DNA from: an uncultured Thermoanaerobaculia bacterium
Lineage (GTDB): Bacteria > Acidobacteriota > Thermoanaerobaculia > Multivoradales > Multivoraceae
Direction of reading: 5' to 3'
Assembly: GCA_951813015.1 (NCBI GenBank)
Contig: CATOTG010000002.1
Coordinates: forward strand, 186,001-250,000
Length of the DNA: 64,000 bases
Shown here: piece by piece, positions 18,671 to 27,342 of the stretch
Position numbering within the stretch: the stretch's first letter is position 1
Layout: each line of letters starts with the position of its first letter
Notes under the pieces: generated by a model
The model's database searches: none
Told to the model about the DNA's origin: nothing
The model's input: only the letters and a program-made list of their open reading frames with translations
Position numbers and translations under genes: made by a program

Positions 18671-21121
18671 ATGGCCAAGACTCTTGTCGGCACCGACTAC
18701 GTTCCGCCCGATCTGATCGAGAAGATCACCGGACGCGCCAAGTACGCGGAGGACTGGCGTCAGGAGGGCATGCTGTTTGCGAAGCAGTTGCTCTCGCCGA
18801 TGCCCCATGCCCGGGTGCGGAACATCGACGCTTCGGCGGCGCTCGAGATGGAAGGCGTCGAGGCGGTCCTCACCGCCGACGACCTCGCCGGGTTCATGGG
18901 CGAACCGGACCCGCTGGGTGAGCGCGCCCTGACCAACCATCCCAAGTACGAGGGCGAACCGGTCCTCGCCGTCGCCGCGGTCAGCGAGAAGATCGCCGCG
19001 AATGCGATCGAGAAGATCCAGGTCGACTTCGAGCCGCTGCCGTTCGCGCTCGACCCGCTGGACTCGATCGCTCCGGGCGGCCCGAACTCCTTGCCCGACG
19101 GCAACAGCATCGACCGCGAGCGCACCGACACCGGCATGGAAACGGTGGTCGAGCGGATCGAGTGGACAGCCGAGGATCTGGCCACCGCCCGCGGCACGAA
19201 CGGCGAGAAGGGCAAGATGCCCGAAGGCGTGTTCCAGGACGAGTGGACCAACGGCGACCTGGAGAAGGGCTTCGCCGACGCGGACTACATCATCGAAGAG
19301 CCGCTCTTCTTCCAGTCGGTCACCCACCACCCGATGGAGCCGCGGAGTTGCATGGCGCACTGGGAAGGCGACATCTGCCACCTCTACCCGTCGACCCAGA
19401 GCGTCGCCTTCACGGTGCTCGCCGCCCAGGGAACGATCGGCGTGCCGCCGCAGAACCTGATCGTCCACGCCGAGTACACCGGCGGCGGCTTCGGCAGCAA
19501 GATCGTCGGTTCGAGCAACATGGCAGTGCCGGTCTACCTGTCCAAGATGACCGGCAAGCCGGTTCTGCACCGGGTCACCCGCTACGAAGAGAACTACATC
19601 GGCCGCGCCCGCCCCGGCTTCCAGGGCTGGGCCAAGATCGGCTTCAAGAACAACGGCCGCATCTCCGCCTTCGACTGGGCGGTGATCCAGGACAACGGCC
19701 CCTACGGGCGCCAGAGCGACATGGGCACCTCGGGCAACATGGTGTCCCTCACCTACCAGCCCGAGAACATGCGCCACCGCGGTGTTTCGATTGCCACGAA
19801 CACGCCGCCGCGCGCTCCTCAGCGGGCGCCGGGCGGAGTTCAGATGTCCGCCATGGTCGAGCCGCTGCTCGACCGCGCCGCGGATCATCTCGGCATCGAC
19901 CGGCTGGAGATCCGGCGCATCAACATCGCGAAGAACGGCGCCAGGTTCGGCGCCCAGGAAGGCCGAAACGTGACGACCGCCTACGTCGCGGAGGCCTGGG
20001 ACAAGCTCGACGCGATGGTCGACTGGAACGCCGCCAAGTCGCGCAGCAAGGAAACCAACGGCTCGAAGGTCACCGGCGTCGGACTCGCCAGCTCGACCTA
20101 CACCGCCGGTTCGAGCGGCTTCGACGGCCTGATGCTGATCACGCCCGAGGGCCGGCTCGAGATCCATACCGGGATCGGCAACCTCGGCACTCACTCCTAC
20201 TCCGACACCGCCCGGGTCGCCGCCGACCTGCTCGACGTGCCGTGGGAGAAGGTGGACATGGTCTGGGGCCAGACGGGCGAGGGCATACCTCACACCTGCG
20301 TCCAGGCGGGCAGCCAGACGACCCACGCGATCACGCGGGCGACCCACGCGGCGGCCACCGACATGCAGACGAAGCTGCAGGAGATTGCCGCCGCGACACA
20401 CGGCGGTTCGGCCTCGCAGTACGTCGTCGCGGGCGAGCGCGTGTACCGTCGCGGCAACCGGGCCGCGGGCATGAGCCTGGCCCAGGCCGCCGCGAAGGCG
20501 ATGGAGCTCGGTGGCCCGTACGACGGCACGGAGCTGAACGAGGGCCTGAGCCCGATCACGATCGGCGGCGCCGCGATCCTCAAGGGCCGCGGCCTGCTGG
20601 CGGCGGCCAAGGACAACTACGGCCGCGCCGGCGACGTCTACTCATGGGTCGTCGCCTACGCCGAAATCGAGCTGGACAAGGAAACCGGCGTGATCGAACT
20701 CAAGGACTACAAGGCGGTCACCGACTGCGGCACGGTGCTCAACCCCCGCAGCCTCGGCGGCCAGCTCCACGGCGGCGCCGTCCAGGGCTTCGGCTGCGCG
20801 GTCGGTCAGAAGTGGGTCTACGACCCGCAATGGGGCATCCCCTTCGCGAACCGCTTCTACACCGCCCGGCCGGCGACCATCCTCGACGTGCCGCTGTCGA
20901 TGGATTGGGACGCGGTCGGCGAGCCGGACCCGAACAACCCGGTGGGCGCCAAGGGCATCGGCGAACCGCCGATGGGCGCCGGCTGCGCCGTGCTGCTCTG
21001 CGCCATCCAGGATGCCCTCGGTCAGGACACGGTGGCCTACCTGCCGCTGATGACCGACCACATCATCAACCAGCTCGAAGGCCGCGAGCAGGACGCCGAG
21101 TTCCTGGCCGCGCACACCTGA
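18671..21121 (+). CDS. Molybdenum cofactor-binding catalytic subunit, xanthine dehydrogenase family
   Basis: 816 residues, the catalytic subunit that hydroxylates aldehydes, heterocycles or similar compounds using water as oxygen donor. Recognisable parts are the N-terminal a/b domain (ITGRAKYAEDW, ARVRNIDASAAL), the cofactor motifs TGGGFGSK and APQRAPGG, and the catalytic-Glu region GAKGIGEPPMGAG. It has no export signal of its own, so it probably travels through Tat with the Fe-S subunit. The ribosome-binding site GGAGGAG lies just before ATG. The substrate cannot be read from the sequence. It starts 15 bases after the Fe-S gene. Confidence 0.88.
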   Translation: MAKTLVGTDYVPPDLIEKITGRAKYAEDWRQEGMLFAKQLLSPMPHARVRNIDASAALEMEGVEAVLTADDLAGFMGEPDPLGERALTNHPKYEGEPVLAVAAVSEKIAANAIEKIQVDFEPLPFALDPLDSIAPGGPNSLPDGNSIDRERTDTGMETVVERIEWTAEDLATARGTNGEKGKMPEGVFQDEWTNGDLEKGFADADYIIEEPLFFQSVTHHPMEPRSCMAHWEGDICHLYPSTQSVAFTVLAAQGTIGVPPQNLIVHAEYTGGGFGSKIVGSSNMAVPVYLSKMTGKPVLHRVTRYEENYIGRARPGFQGWAKIGFKNNGRISAFDWAVIQDNGPYGRQSDMGTSGNMVSLTYQPENMRHRGVSIATNTPPRAPQRAPGGVQMSAMVEPLLDRAADHLGIDRLEIRRINIAKNGARFGAQEGRNVTTAYVAEAWDKLDAMVDWNAAKSRSKETNGSKVTGVGLASSTYTAGSSGFDGLMLITPEGRLEIHTGIGNLGTHSYSDTARVAADLLDVPWEKVDMVWGQTGEGIPHTCVQAGSQTTHAITRATHAAATDMQTKLQEIAAATHGGSASQYVVAGERVYRRGNRAAGMSLAQAAAKAMELGGPYDGTELNEGLSPITIGGAAILKGRGLLAAAKDNYGRAGDVYSWVVAYAEIELDKETGVIELKDYKAVTDCGTVLNPRSLGGQLHGGAVQGFGCAVGQKWVYDPQWGIPFANRFYTARPATILDVPLSMDWDAVGEPDPNNPVGAKGIGEPPMGAGCAVLLCAIQDALGQDTVAYLPLMTDHIINQLEGREQDAEFLAAHT

Positions 21122-21170
21122 TCGGCTCGGATCGCCAGGAACCGAATCAGCGAACGGAGGAAACCACAGC

Positions 21171-22175
21171 ATGGCTGTCATCCACGACATGATCCCCGAC
21201 TTCGAGCTCTACCAGCCCGAGAACATGGCCGGTGCGCTCGAAGTCCTCGACCGTCACCGCGACAAGGCCTGGGTTCTGGCCGGCGGGATGGACACCTTCG
21301 ACTGGTTCAAGGACCGGGTGAAGCGTCCCGACGCGGTCGTCGACCTCGGCGGCATCCCGGAGTTGTCCGGGATCGGCGAGACCGACGGCGGCGTTGAGAT
21401 CGGGGCGATGACCCCGCTCACCGAGGTCGTCGAGAACGAGCTGATCCGCGACCGCTACAGTCTGCTCGTCGAGGCCGCCGAGACGGTCGCCACGCCGCAG
21501 ATCCGCAACCAGGGCACGCTGGGCGGCAACCTCGTCCAGGACACGCGCTGCTGGTACTACCGCGCCGGCTGGCCGTGCTACCGCGCGGGCGGCAACATCT
21601 GCTACGCGGACACGCCGGAGTCGATGAACCGCGAGCACTGCATCTTCGACGCCTCGCGATGCGTCGCGGTCACCCCCTCGGACACCGCGCCGGCGCTGAT
21701 CGCCCTGGATGCGGAGATGGTCATCCGCGGTCGCCGAGGCGAACGGACGGTCGCGGCGGAGGACTTCTTCCTCGGGCCGGCAATCGACATCACCCGGATG
21801 ACAGTCCTGCAACCGAACGAAATCCTCCAGTCGGTCCGTATCCCCGACACCTGGGCCGGCGCCGACTTCTACTTCGAGAAAGTGCGCGACCGCAACGCCT
21901 GGGACTTCCCGCTCGTCAACGTCGCCTCGGCCATGCGGGTCGAGGACGGAGTCGTCGAGGACTGCCGGATTTCGGTCGGTGCCGTTTCGCCGGTCCCGCT
22001 CCGCATGGACCGCTGCGAGGAACTGTTGCGGGGCAAGCAGATCAGCGAGGACATCGCCACCCGGATCGCCGAACTTGGCGTGATCGGCGCCAAGCCGCTC
22101 CGCCACAACGGCTACAAGGTGCCGTTGATGAGAAACCTGATCCGCCGCGCCATCCGCGGACAGGCGCCGGTCTAG
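21171..22175 (+). CDS. FAD-binding subunit with extra Cys cluster, xanthine dehydrogenase family
   Basis: 334 residues. The FAD domain has WVLAGGMDTFDWFK and ATPQIRNQGTLGGNL. Directly after it comes an insert with C127, C136, C144, C157 and C164. Comparable inserts in the beta subunits of 4-hydroxybenzoyl-CoA reductase and of periplasmic aldehyde oxidoreductase PaoABC hold a [4Fe-4S] cluster, so an extra cluster is likely here. It would shuttle electrons between the Mo/Fe-S part and the acceptor. It has no signal peptide and again probably rides with the Tat substrate. It lies 49 bases after the Mo subunit, with GGAGG before ATG. Confidence 0.85.
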   Translation: MAVIHDMIPDFELYQPENMAGALEVLDRHRDKAWVLAGGMDTFDWFKDRVKRPDAVVDLGGIPELSGIGETDGGVEIGAMTPLTEVVENELIRDRYSLLVEAAETVATPQIRNQGTLGGNLVQDTRCWYYRAGWPCYRAGGNICYADTPESMNREHCIFDASRCVAVTPSDTAPALIALDAEMVIRGRRGERTVAAEDFFLGPAIDITRMTVLQPNEILQSVRIPDTWAGADFYFEKVRDRNAWDFPLVNVASAMRVEDGVVEDCRISVGAVSPVPLRMDRCEELLRGKQISEDIATRIAELGVIGAKPLRHNGYKVPLMRNLIRRAIRGQAPV

Positions 22176-22182
22176 CGCGCAC

Positions 22183-23001
22183 ATGAATCTCTTTCAGAGG
22201 GCTACGAATCCTTGGGGGCAGGACATCCCGATCGGGATCGACTGGAGTCTGTTCTGGATCGCGCTGATCGCCGGCGGCGTGTTCCTGATCCTGCACCTGG
22301 CGCTTCGCCGCCGGTGGATCGGCGACGAGAAGAAGGCGGCAAGGAACGCCGTTGACGATCCCGGCCTGCCGCAGAAGATCAAGCGGCACAGCCTGGCCTC
22401 TCGCCTCTTCCACGCCGTGATGGGCATCTCGATGATCCTGCTGCTGATCACTGGCTTCCTGCCCAAGGTCGGCCTGGAGTTCGCGTGGCTCGAGATTCAC
22501 TGGATCACCGGCCTGATCCTGACCGCCTCGATCGTCTTTCACATCATCCACGCGACCTTCTTCCAGAGCCTGCGCAACGTCTGGGTCGGCATCAAGGACC
22601 TCGGCGACATGATCCGCGAGATGCGCAACGCGGTCAGCGGCGGCGCACCGCCCGCCAAGCCCGGCAAGTACCCGGCGGCGCAGAAGATGTTCCACCACGC
22701 GGCGACCCTGTTCGGCATGGCCGCGATCGTGACCGGCATCCTCATGATGTGGCGCATCGAGCAGCCGCTCTGGGCCCAGGACGACTACAAGTTCTTCGGC
22801 GACGCCGGCTGGGGCTGGGTCTACGTCCTCCACGGCGTCGGCGGCGTCGTCCTCGTCACCCTGACCGTGGCCCACGTCTACTTCGCCATCCTGCCCGAGA
22901 AGCGCTGGATGACGTGGTCGATGATCCTCGGCTGGATTGACCGCAAGGACTACCTCCGCCACCACGACCCGGCCAAGTGGCCGGTGACCGGGGGCAAGTA
23001 G
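22183..23001 (+). CDS. Cytochrome b-type membrane subunit (formate dehydrogenase gamma / cytochrome b561-like)
   Basis: 272 residues with about five membrane helices: near 22-42, 70-95, 103-126, 165-188 and 208-236. Paired histidines suited to haem b appear in LFHAVMG, FHIIHATFF, MFHHAA and VLHGVGG...VAHVYF. The layout resembles the gamma subunit of formate dehydrogenases, which takes electrons from a periplasmic enzyme into the quinone pool. Only eight bases separate it from the FAD subunit gene, so it is part of the operon. This gives the exported Mo enzyme a membrane anchor and electron outlet, an unusual partner for this family. Confidence 0.82.
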   Translation: MNLFQRATNPWGQDIPIGIDWSLFWIALIAGGVFLILHLALRRRWIGDEKKAARNAVDDPGLPQKIKRHSLASRLFHAVMGISMILLLITGFLPKVGLEFAWLEIHWITGLILTASIVFHIIHATFFQSLRNVWVGIKDLGDMIREMRNAVSGGAPPAKPGKYPAAQKMFHHAATLFGMAAIVTGILMMWRIEQPLWAQDDYKFFGDAGWGWVYVLHGVGGVVLVTLTVAHVYFAILPEKRWMTWSMILGWIDRKDYLRHHDPAKWPVTGGK

Positions 23002-23212
23002 ACCAACGCGGGCCCACGACGCCCACTCGGTTCGGTCTAGCCCGTCAATCGACCGCGTGGAGCGGCGTCAGGTCGCAGCGGAGGCACAACGGAACCAGCG
23101 ACGCCCGGAGTCCGGCCTGGCTTCGGGCTACCCGGCGCAAGGCGTCGGTGGATGGGACTGTTGCTAGCATCAGGTCAGTGGTCGTGGAGCCAGCAAGCGT
23201 CCAGAAGAGCCG

Positions 23213-23548
23213 ATGACTTGCGTCACGGAAGCGACGCTCGAGCGTATGGTTCGGGCGATCGTCGAAGAAGTCGATCCGGAGCAGGTCATTCTCTTCGGCT
23301 CCCGGGCTCGCGGCGATCAGCGCAAGGACTCGGACATCGATCTGATCGTCGTCGAAGCAGAACCCTTCGGGCCAGAACGAAGTCGCCACCAGGAACTCGT
23401 CCGGCTCTACCACGCGATCACGGGGTCCGGCGTCTCGACCGACGTCCTCGTCTTCTCGCAGGAGGATGTCGACTACTGGCGAGACTCGCTGAACCACGTG
23501 CTGGCGCGGGCGCTGCGCGAGGGAAAGGTGCTCTATGAGCGACCCTAA
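23213..23548 (+). CDS. MNT-type nucleotidyltransferase (antitoxin-like partner of HEPN)
   Basis: 111 residues of the minimal nucleotidyltransferase family. The active-site signature GSRARGDQRKDSDIDLIV contains the GS and D-x-D residues that bind metal and NTP. In HEPN/MNT modules this protein modifies or neutralises the HEPN partner; some act as AMP-transferring antitoxins. It overlaps the HEPN gene by 14 bases, which supports a toxin-antitoxin pair. A TAGCAT box at 23165-23170 could be its -10 element. Confidence 0.82.
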   Translation: MTCVTEATLERMVRAIVEEVDPEQVILFGSRARGDQRKDSDIDLIVVEAEPFGPERSRHQELVRLYHAITGSGVSTDVLVFSQEDVDYWRDSLNHVLARALREGKVLYERP

Positions 23549-23933
23549 GTGCGCCCGGATGATGTTGCGCGCGGCGGAACGCGACGTCGAAGCACTCCGG
23601 GTCATGACCGACCCGAATGCAACCTCGGACGAGGTCTTCGGATTTCACGTCCAGCAGGCGGCCGAGAAAGCCCTGAAAGCCCGAATCGCCCTGCTGGGCG
23701 AGGTCTACCCTCTCACCCACGACATCGAGGAACTGCTGGACCGCCTCGCCAGTTCAGGAAGCTCGACGGAGCCGTTCCAGGCGCTCATCCCGTACACGCC
23801 CTACGCCGTCGCGTTTCGCTACGCCGGAGTCGAGCCCGACCTGGAGAGGATCGACAGGGAAGGCGCCCTCGCTCTCACCGAAGCGCTGCTGGACGAGGTC
23901 GGACGGCAGCTGGCCGAGGCAGAGTCCGACTGA
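23535..23933 (+). CDS. HEPN-domain protein
   Basis: 132 residues, helical. It has the minimal HEPN pattern FHVQQAAEKALKARI...PLTHDIEELLDRL. The R-x4-6-H ribonuclease motif of HepT-like toxins is not seen in its usual form: the nearest Arg is 12 residues before the His. This may therefore be a HEPN without RNase activity, or one with a different active site. It is co-translated with the MNT gene (overlapping start). Its stop faces the convergent gene ending at 24101, with a hairpin between them. Confidence 0.8.
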   Translation: MSDPKCARMMLRAAERDVEALRVMTDPNATSDEVFGFHVQQAAEKALKARIALLGEVYPLTHDIEELLDRLASSGSSTEPFQALIPYTPYAVAFRYAGVEPDLERIDREGALALTEALLDEVGRQLAEAESD

Positions 23934-23984
23934 CCTCGACGGACCAGCCGTTGAGGATGCCCGCGTCGAGACGACCGACGGTGT

Positions 23985-24010
23985 CCCGGACGCCGAGGAA
24001 GGCGTCCGGG
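23985..24010. terminator. Hairpin between convergent genes
   Basis: A perfect 10-bp stem (CCCGGACGCC with GGCGTCCGGG) and a GAGGAA loop, between the HEPN gene and the gene ending at 24101. It has no T-run on either side. A candidate bidirectional terminator. Confidence 0.45.
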
Positions 24011-24100
24011 GTGCAGGCCGCCGACCAGCGACTGGACGCCGGCGGCGACCAGGGCGCGCGAGACCATCGTCGCCGCCTGACCTGGTTGGACGCCGCCTGG

Positions 24101-27100
24101 TCAATCGATCTCGACCTCCGCAGCCCGCCGCCGCTGCGTCCACACGGTCCGCACCTGAGTCCCCCAACGCAGGCTGTACTCGCCCTCCGGCAGGTTGGAG
24201 ATCGTCTCGCCGACGGAGAAACTCGGCGCGCCGCCGAACCAGATTCGGAGCTTCCCGAGGTCCCAGCCTCCGGGGCCGGTGACCTGCACCGCGACGGTTG
24301 ACGGGTCGCCTTCCAGGACGATCGAGGAGTCCGACTCGAAGGGATCGAAATCGATGCCGCGATCCAGAGCCGGTTCGAGGGGCTGCCAGCCAGCGAGAAT
24401 CCAGCGCCCGTCCGCCTGGCAGGCGACGCGAACGCGGTCGGTGAGCGGCGGCGTGAGTTGTGTTCTGGCGACGCCGCCATCGATCCGAGCCACCCGCTGC
24501 CCCGCCCCCTCCATCTCGACGAAGCAGAAGCCGCCGCCGCCACCGCGTATGCGGACTGCGACCTCGTCGTTGGGCGGATCGTCACGGAGCTGGAGCTGCA
24601 CCGTCTGCCGGTCGCCGTAATCCCGCAACTCGACGTCGACGAGGCCGGACCGCTGGTGCCGAAACCGCGCCCGCAACTGGTAGGCGCCCGGCGCGAGTCC
24701 CAGGACCTGGTATCGCCCGTTCGGATCCGAGACGACCGCCGAGCGCTGGGGAAAGACATCGACCGTCGCGAAGCGGACCGGCTCGCCCTCCGGATCCGTC
24801 ACGACGCCTTCGATCGACACGCCGCCGTAGTCGAAGTTCAGCGTGACTTCTTCGCCCGGAGCCTCCGGCACGGTCACTTCCCGGCTCTCCGGCTGGCCGC
24901 CATCGGGCGGCCTCCACCGAACCGTCCACTCGCCGGGGAGTACCGCCTCGAGGCGGTAGTTGCCGTCGAAGTCAACGGAGGCCTGCAGGTTCTGCGACCG
25001 GCTGGGCCCGACCTCCTGCGTCCTCGCAAGCGGACCAAAGCCGGACCTCATGAAGCCTCCCGCGTGACGGACGTTCTCCTTGGCAGCCCAGAACAGTTCT
25101 CCGACCCCAGGCTGACCGGCCACTGTCACGCGGCCGGTGACCGTTACCGTGCTGCGATCGCAGGTGACGAGTTCGTCGCCGCTTGCCTCCGCCACCTCCT
25201 TCTCGCAAGCCGCCACGCCATTCTCGGACACACGGACAACAAAGGCGCCCTCCGGCACGCGATCGACGACCGCCAGGCCGTCCTCCAGATTGCCCGTGAT
25301 CAGATCGCGCGGCAGGCCTCGGCCACCAGGGTCAATCAGAACCTGCCCGCGGTCCACATCCGAACGCACCGTGATGCGGCGACCCCGCGAGAGTTCCACG
25401 AATCCAGCATCGATCCACTCGATCGCGTTCGCTTCGACCTCGAACTCGAGCGGCGCGAATCCGTCCGCCTCAACGCGCAACGTCGAACTCCCCAACTCGA
25501 GACCGTGAAGTTCAAAGTAGCCGTCGAGGTTCGTCGCCACGGTGGCTCCCTGACCCAGGGCCCACGCGATCAACTGACCGTACTCCGACGGTGGCGTGTA
25601 GGACACGGAGGCCTCGAACACCGGCGCGTACTCCGGGTTCACCACGGTTCCGGAGACCCAGGCGGAGGTCGGGGCCGCGATGACGCCCAGGTCGCGGACG
25701 TCGCCCGCCGATCCCCGGACCTCGAGCACCGTCCGAGCGGCATTGGCGCCCGACAGCTCCAGGGTGTAGGCCCCCGGTTCGAGGTCGACAGAAAAGGAAC
25801 CGTCCGCGGCGATCGTTCGATGCCTTCTCGTTTGACCGTTCGCCATGTCGCGAGCGACCGCCAGGCGCCCCGAGGCGACAGGAGTCACACCGTCCGCGGC
25901 CATGTACACGCCCTCGACCGTGAAGGCCGGATCCAGCCGGAGCACGAGGGGTTCTTCAGCCGTGGCGCCGGCGCCGCCGGCCACATCGACGGGGAGGGTT
26001 GGCAGGCCGGGCATCGAGCGTTCCCTGGCCGTCGTGCCTCCGCCGCCGATCTCGAATCGCGCCGACCGGTACCCCTTCGCGCTGATCAACAGGGTGCGGT
26101 CGAACCGCGGCGACACGAGAGCGATTCCCTCCCGGTCGGTCGTGGTTTGGTCCCCGGCCTCGGACGATGCGCGCGCGCCGGGTATCGGCGTTCCGCGGCT
26201 GGCATCGAGAACCTGGATCCAGTACGTCTCTGCCGGCGTCAACACGATTGACCCAAGGTCCAGGGATTCCTCCAGATCGAACCTCTCCGAGTACTCGAGG
26301 TCGCCGCCGTCGGTTCGCAGGGACGCAGCACCCTTGGCGAAACCGGTGAGCGAGAACCGGCCGTCCGGGCCGGAGACTCCCAGGTGGCGCCGCATCAACG
26401 GAAGCTCGTGCTCCAGCCACGACAGCCCCAGCAGCCGCACCCCGGCTATCGGCCGACCTTCCGGATCGATCGTCCGACCCGTGACGGCGAAGCCCGGACC
26501 GAGTTCGACAACCGGCGGCGCCTCGGCGTAGCGCTCGAACGCCGCAGCGGTCCGGGCGACGTGGGAGACGAGGACCGCGGCGCGCTCCCGCGCGGACACG
26601 GTCAGACTCACTTTGCCGGCAGCGTCCGACATCCCGAAGCCCAGAGGCTCGGGCGGAGTGAACGGTCCCGACTCCATCTTCACAAGGTACATCCGCGCGC
26701 CGGCAAGGGGCGCGCCGCCAGCGGTCGCCTGGACCGTGAGGTTCACCGCCTTCCCCAACGCGAGTTCAACCGATCCCTCTTCAGAGGGCAGGTCCCGCCA
26801 GGTCGAGGCGAGGCCTTCCCCCAGTGCCTGGAGGCGCCACGTTTCGTCGTTGCGCGGGAGGGAGAGCGACCCTGACGCGAAGGTCGTCGTCGGCAGCAGA
26901 TCTCGTGGCGCCTGCCGCCACATCGCCGCGGGCGCCGCGGTCACGCTGTACTCGGCTGGAGGCGCCACCCCGTCCACCGGATCCGCATTCGGCGCTTCGG
27001 GGTCCAGCACGCGGACGGTCAACGGCTTGAACGAATCACTGCCGGCGCGGCAGGCGGCAGCCGCGTTCTGTCCAGGCTCGAGCAACAACGGTGGGCAGGA

Positions 27101-27325
27101 GTCGCTCCAGGCCCAGCACTCGGCCGGTGCACGGCCTGCCGGGACGTCGTCCCGCCGTTCCCAGGTGTCGTCAGCCGGCGCCGCCATCCCGTTGACGAAA
27201 ACAGGTTCGCTCTCGATGCGGCATACGAACCGGAACGGAGCGTCCGCCACCGCGTCGTTCTGTCCCGCAACCGGGACGGCAACTGCCGCAACCGCCAACG
27301 ACGAAGCAAGGGCTGAGAATCGCAT
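24101..27325 (-). CDS. Large secreted protein with repeated carboxypeptidase-regulatory-like domains
   Basis: 1,074 residues with a clear signal peptide (MRFSALASSLAVAAVAVPVAGQ). Several units match the transthyretin-like CarboxypepD_reg fold: VTGRTIDPEGRPIAGVRLLG, VSGTVVNPEYAPVFEASVSY, VTGRVTVAGQPGVGELFWAA and IEGVVTDPEGEPVRFATVDV. These are usually non-enzymatic, binding or structural modules at the cell surface. No protease or receptor domain is seen. ATG 27325 is preceded by GGAGG motifs and lies 17 bases after the stop of the upstream gene; TTG 27346 is less likely. The two genes form an operon. Confidence 0.75.
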   Translation of the reverse strand: MRFSALASSLAVAAVAVPVAGQNDAVADAPFRFVCRIESEPVFVNGMAAPADDTWERRDDVPAGRAPAECWAWSDSCPPLLLEPGQNAAAACRAGSDSFKPLTVRVLDPEAPNADPVDGVAPPAEYSVTAAPAAMWRQAPRDLLPTTTFASGSLSLPRNDETWRLQALGEGLASTWRDLPSEEGSVELALGKAVNLTVQATAGGAPLAGARMYLVKMESGPFTPPEPLGFGMSDAAGKVSLTVSARERAAVLVSHVARTAAAFERYAEAPPVVELGPGFAVTGRTIDPEGRPIAGVRLLGLSWLEHELPLMRRHLGVSGPDGRFSLTGFAKGAASLRTDGGDLEYSERFDLEESLDLGSIVLTPAETYWIQVLDASRGTPIPGARASSEAGDQTTTDREGIALVSPRFDRTLLISAKGYRSARFEIGGGGTTARERSMPGLPTLPVDVAGGAGATAEEPLVLRLDPAFTVEGVYMAADGVTPVASGRLAVARDMANGQTRRHRTIAADGSFSVDLEPGAYTLELSGANAARTVLEVRGSAGDVRDLGVIAAPTSAWVSGTVVNPEYAPVFEASVSYTPPSEYGQLIAWALGQGATVATNLDGYFELHGLELGSSTLRVEADGFAPLEFEVEANAIEWIDAGFVELSRGRRITVRSDVDRGQVLIDPGGRGLPRDLITGNLEDGLAVVDRVPEGAFVVRVSENGVAACEKEVAEASGDELVTCDRSTVTVTGRVTVAGQPGVGELFWAAKENVRHAGGFMRSGFGPLARTQEVGPSRSQNLQASVDFDGNYRLEAVLPGEWTVRWRPPDGGQPESREVTVPEAPGEEVTLNFDYGGVSIEGVVTDPEGEPVRFATVDVFPQRSAVVSDPNGRYQVLGLAPGAYQLRARFRHQRSGLVDVELRDYGDRQTVQLQLRDDPPNDEVAVRIRGGGGGFCFVEMEGAGQRVARIDGGVARTQLTPPLTDRVRVACQADGRWILAGWQPLEPALDRGIDFDPFESDSSIVLEGDPSTVAVQVTGPGGWDLGKLRIWFGGAPSFSVGETISNLPEGEYSLRWGTQVRTVWTQRRRAAEVEID

Positions 27326-27342
27326 CCTCCTGGTCCTCCACG

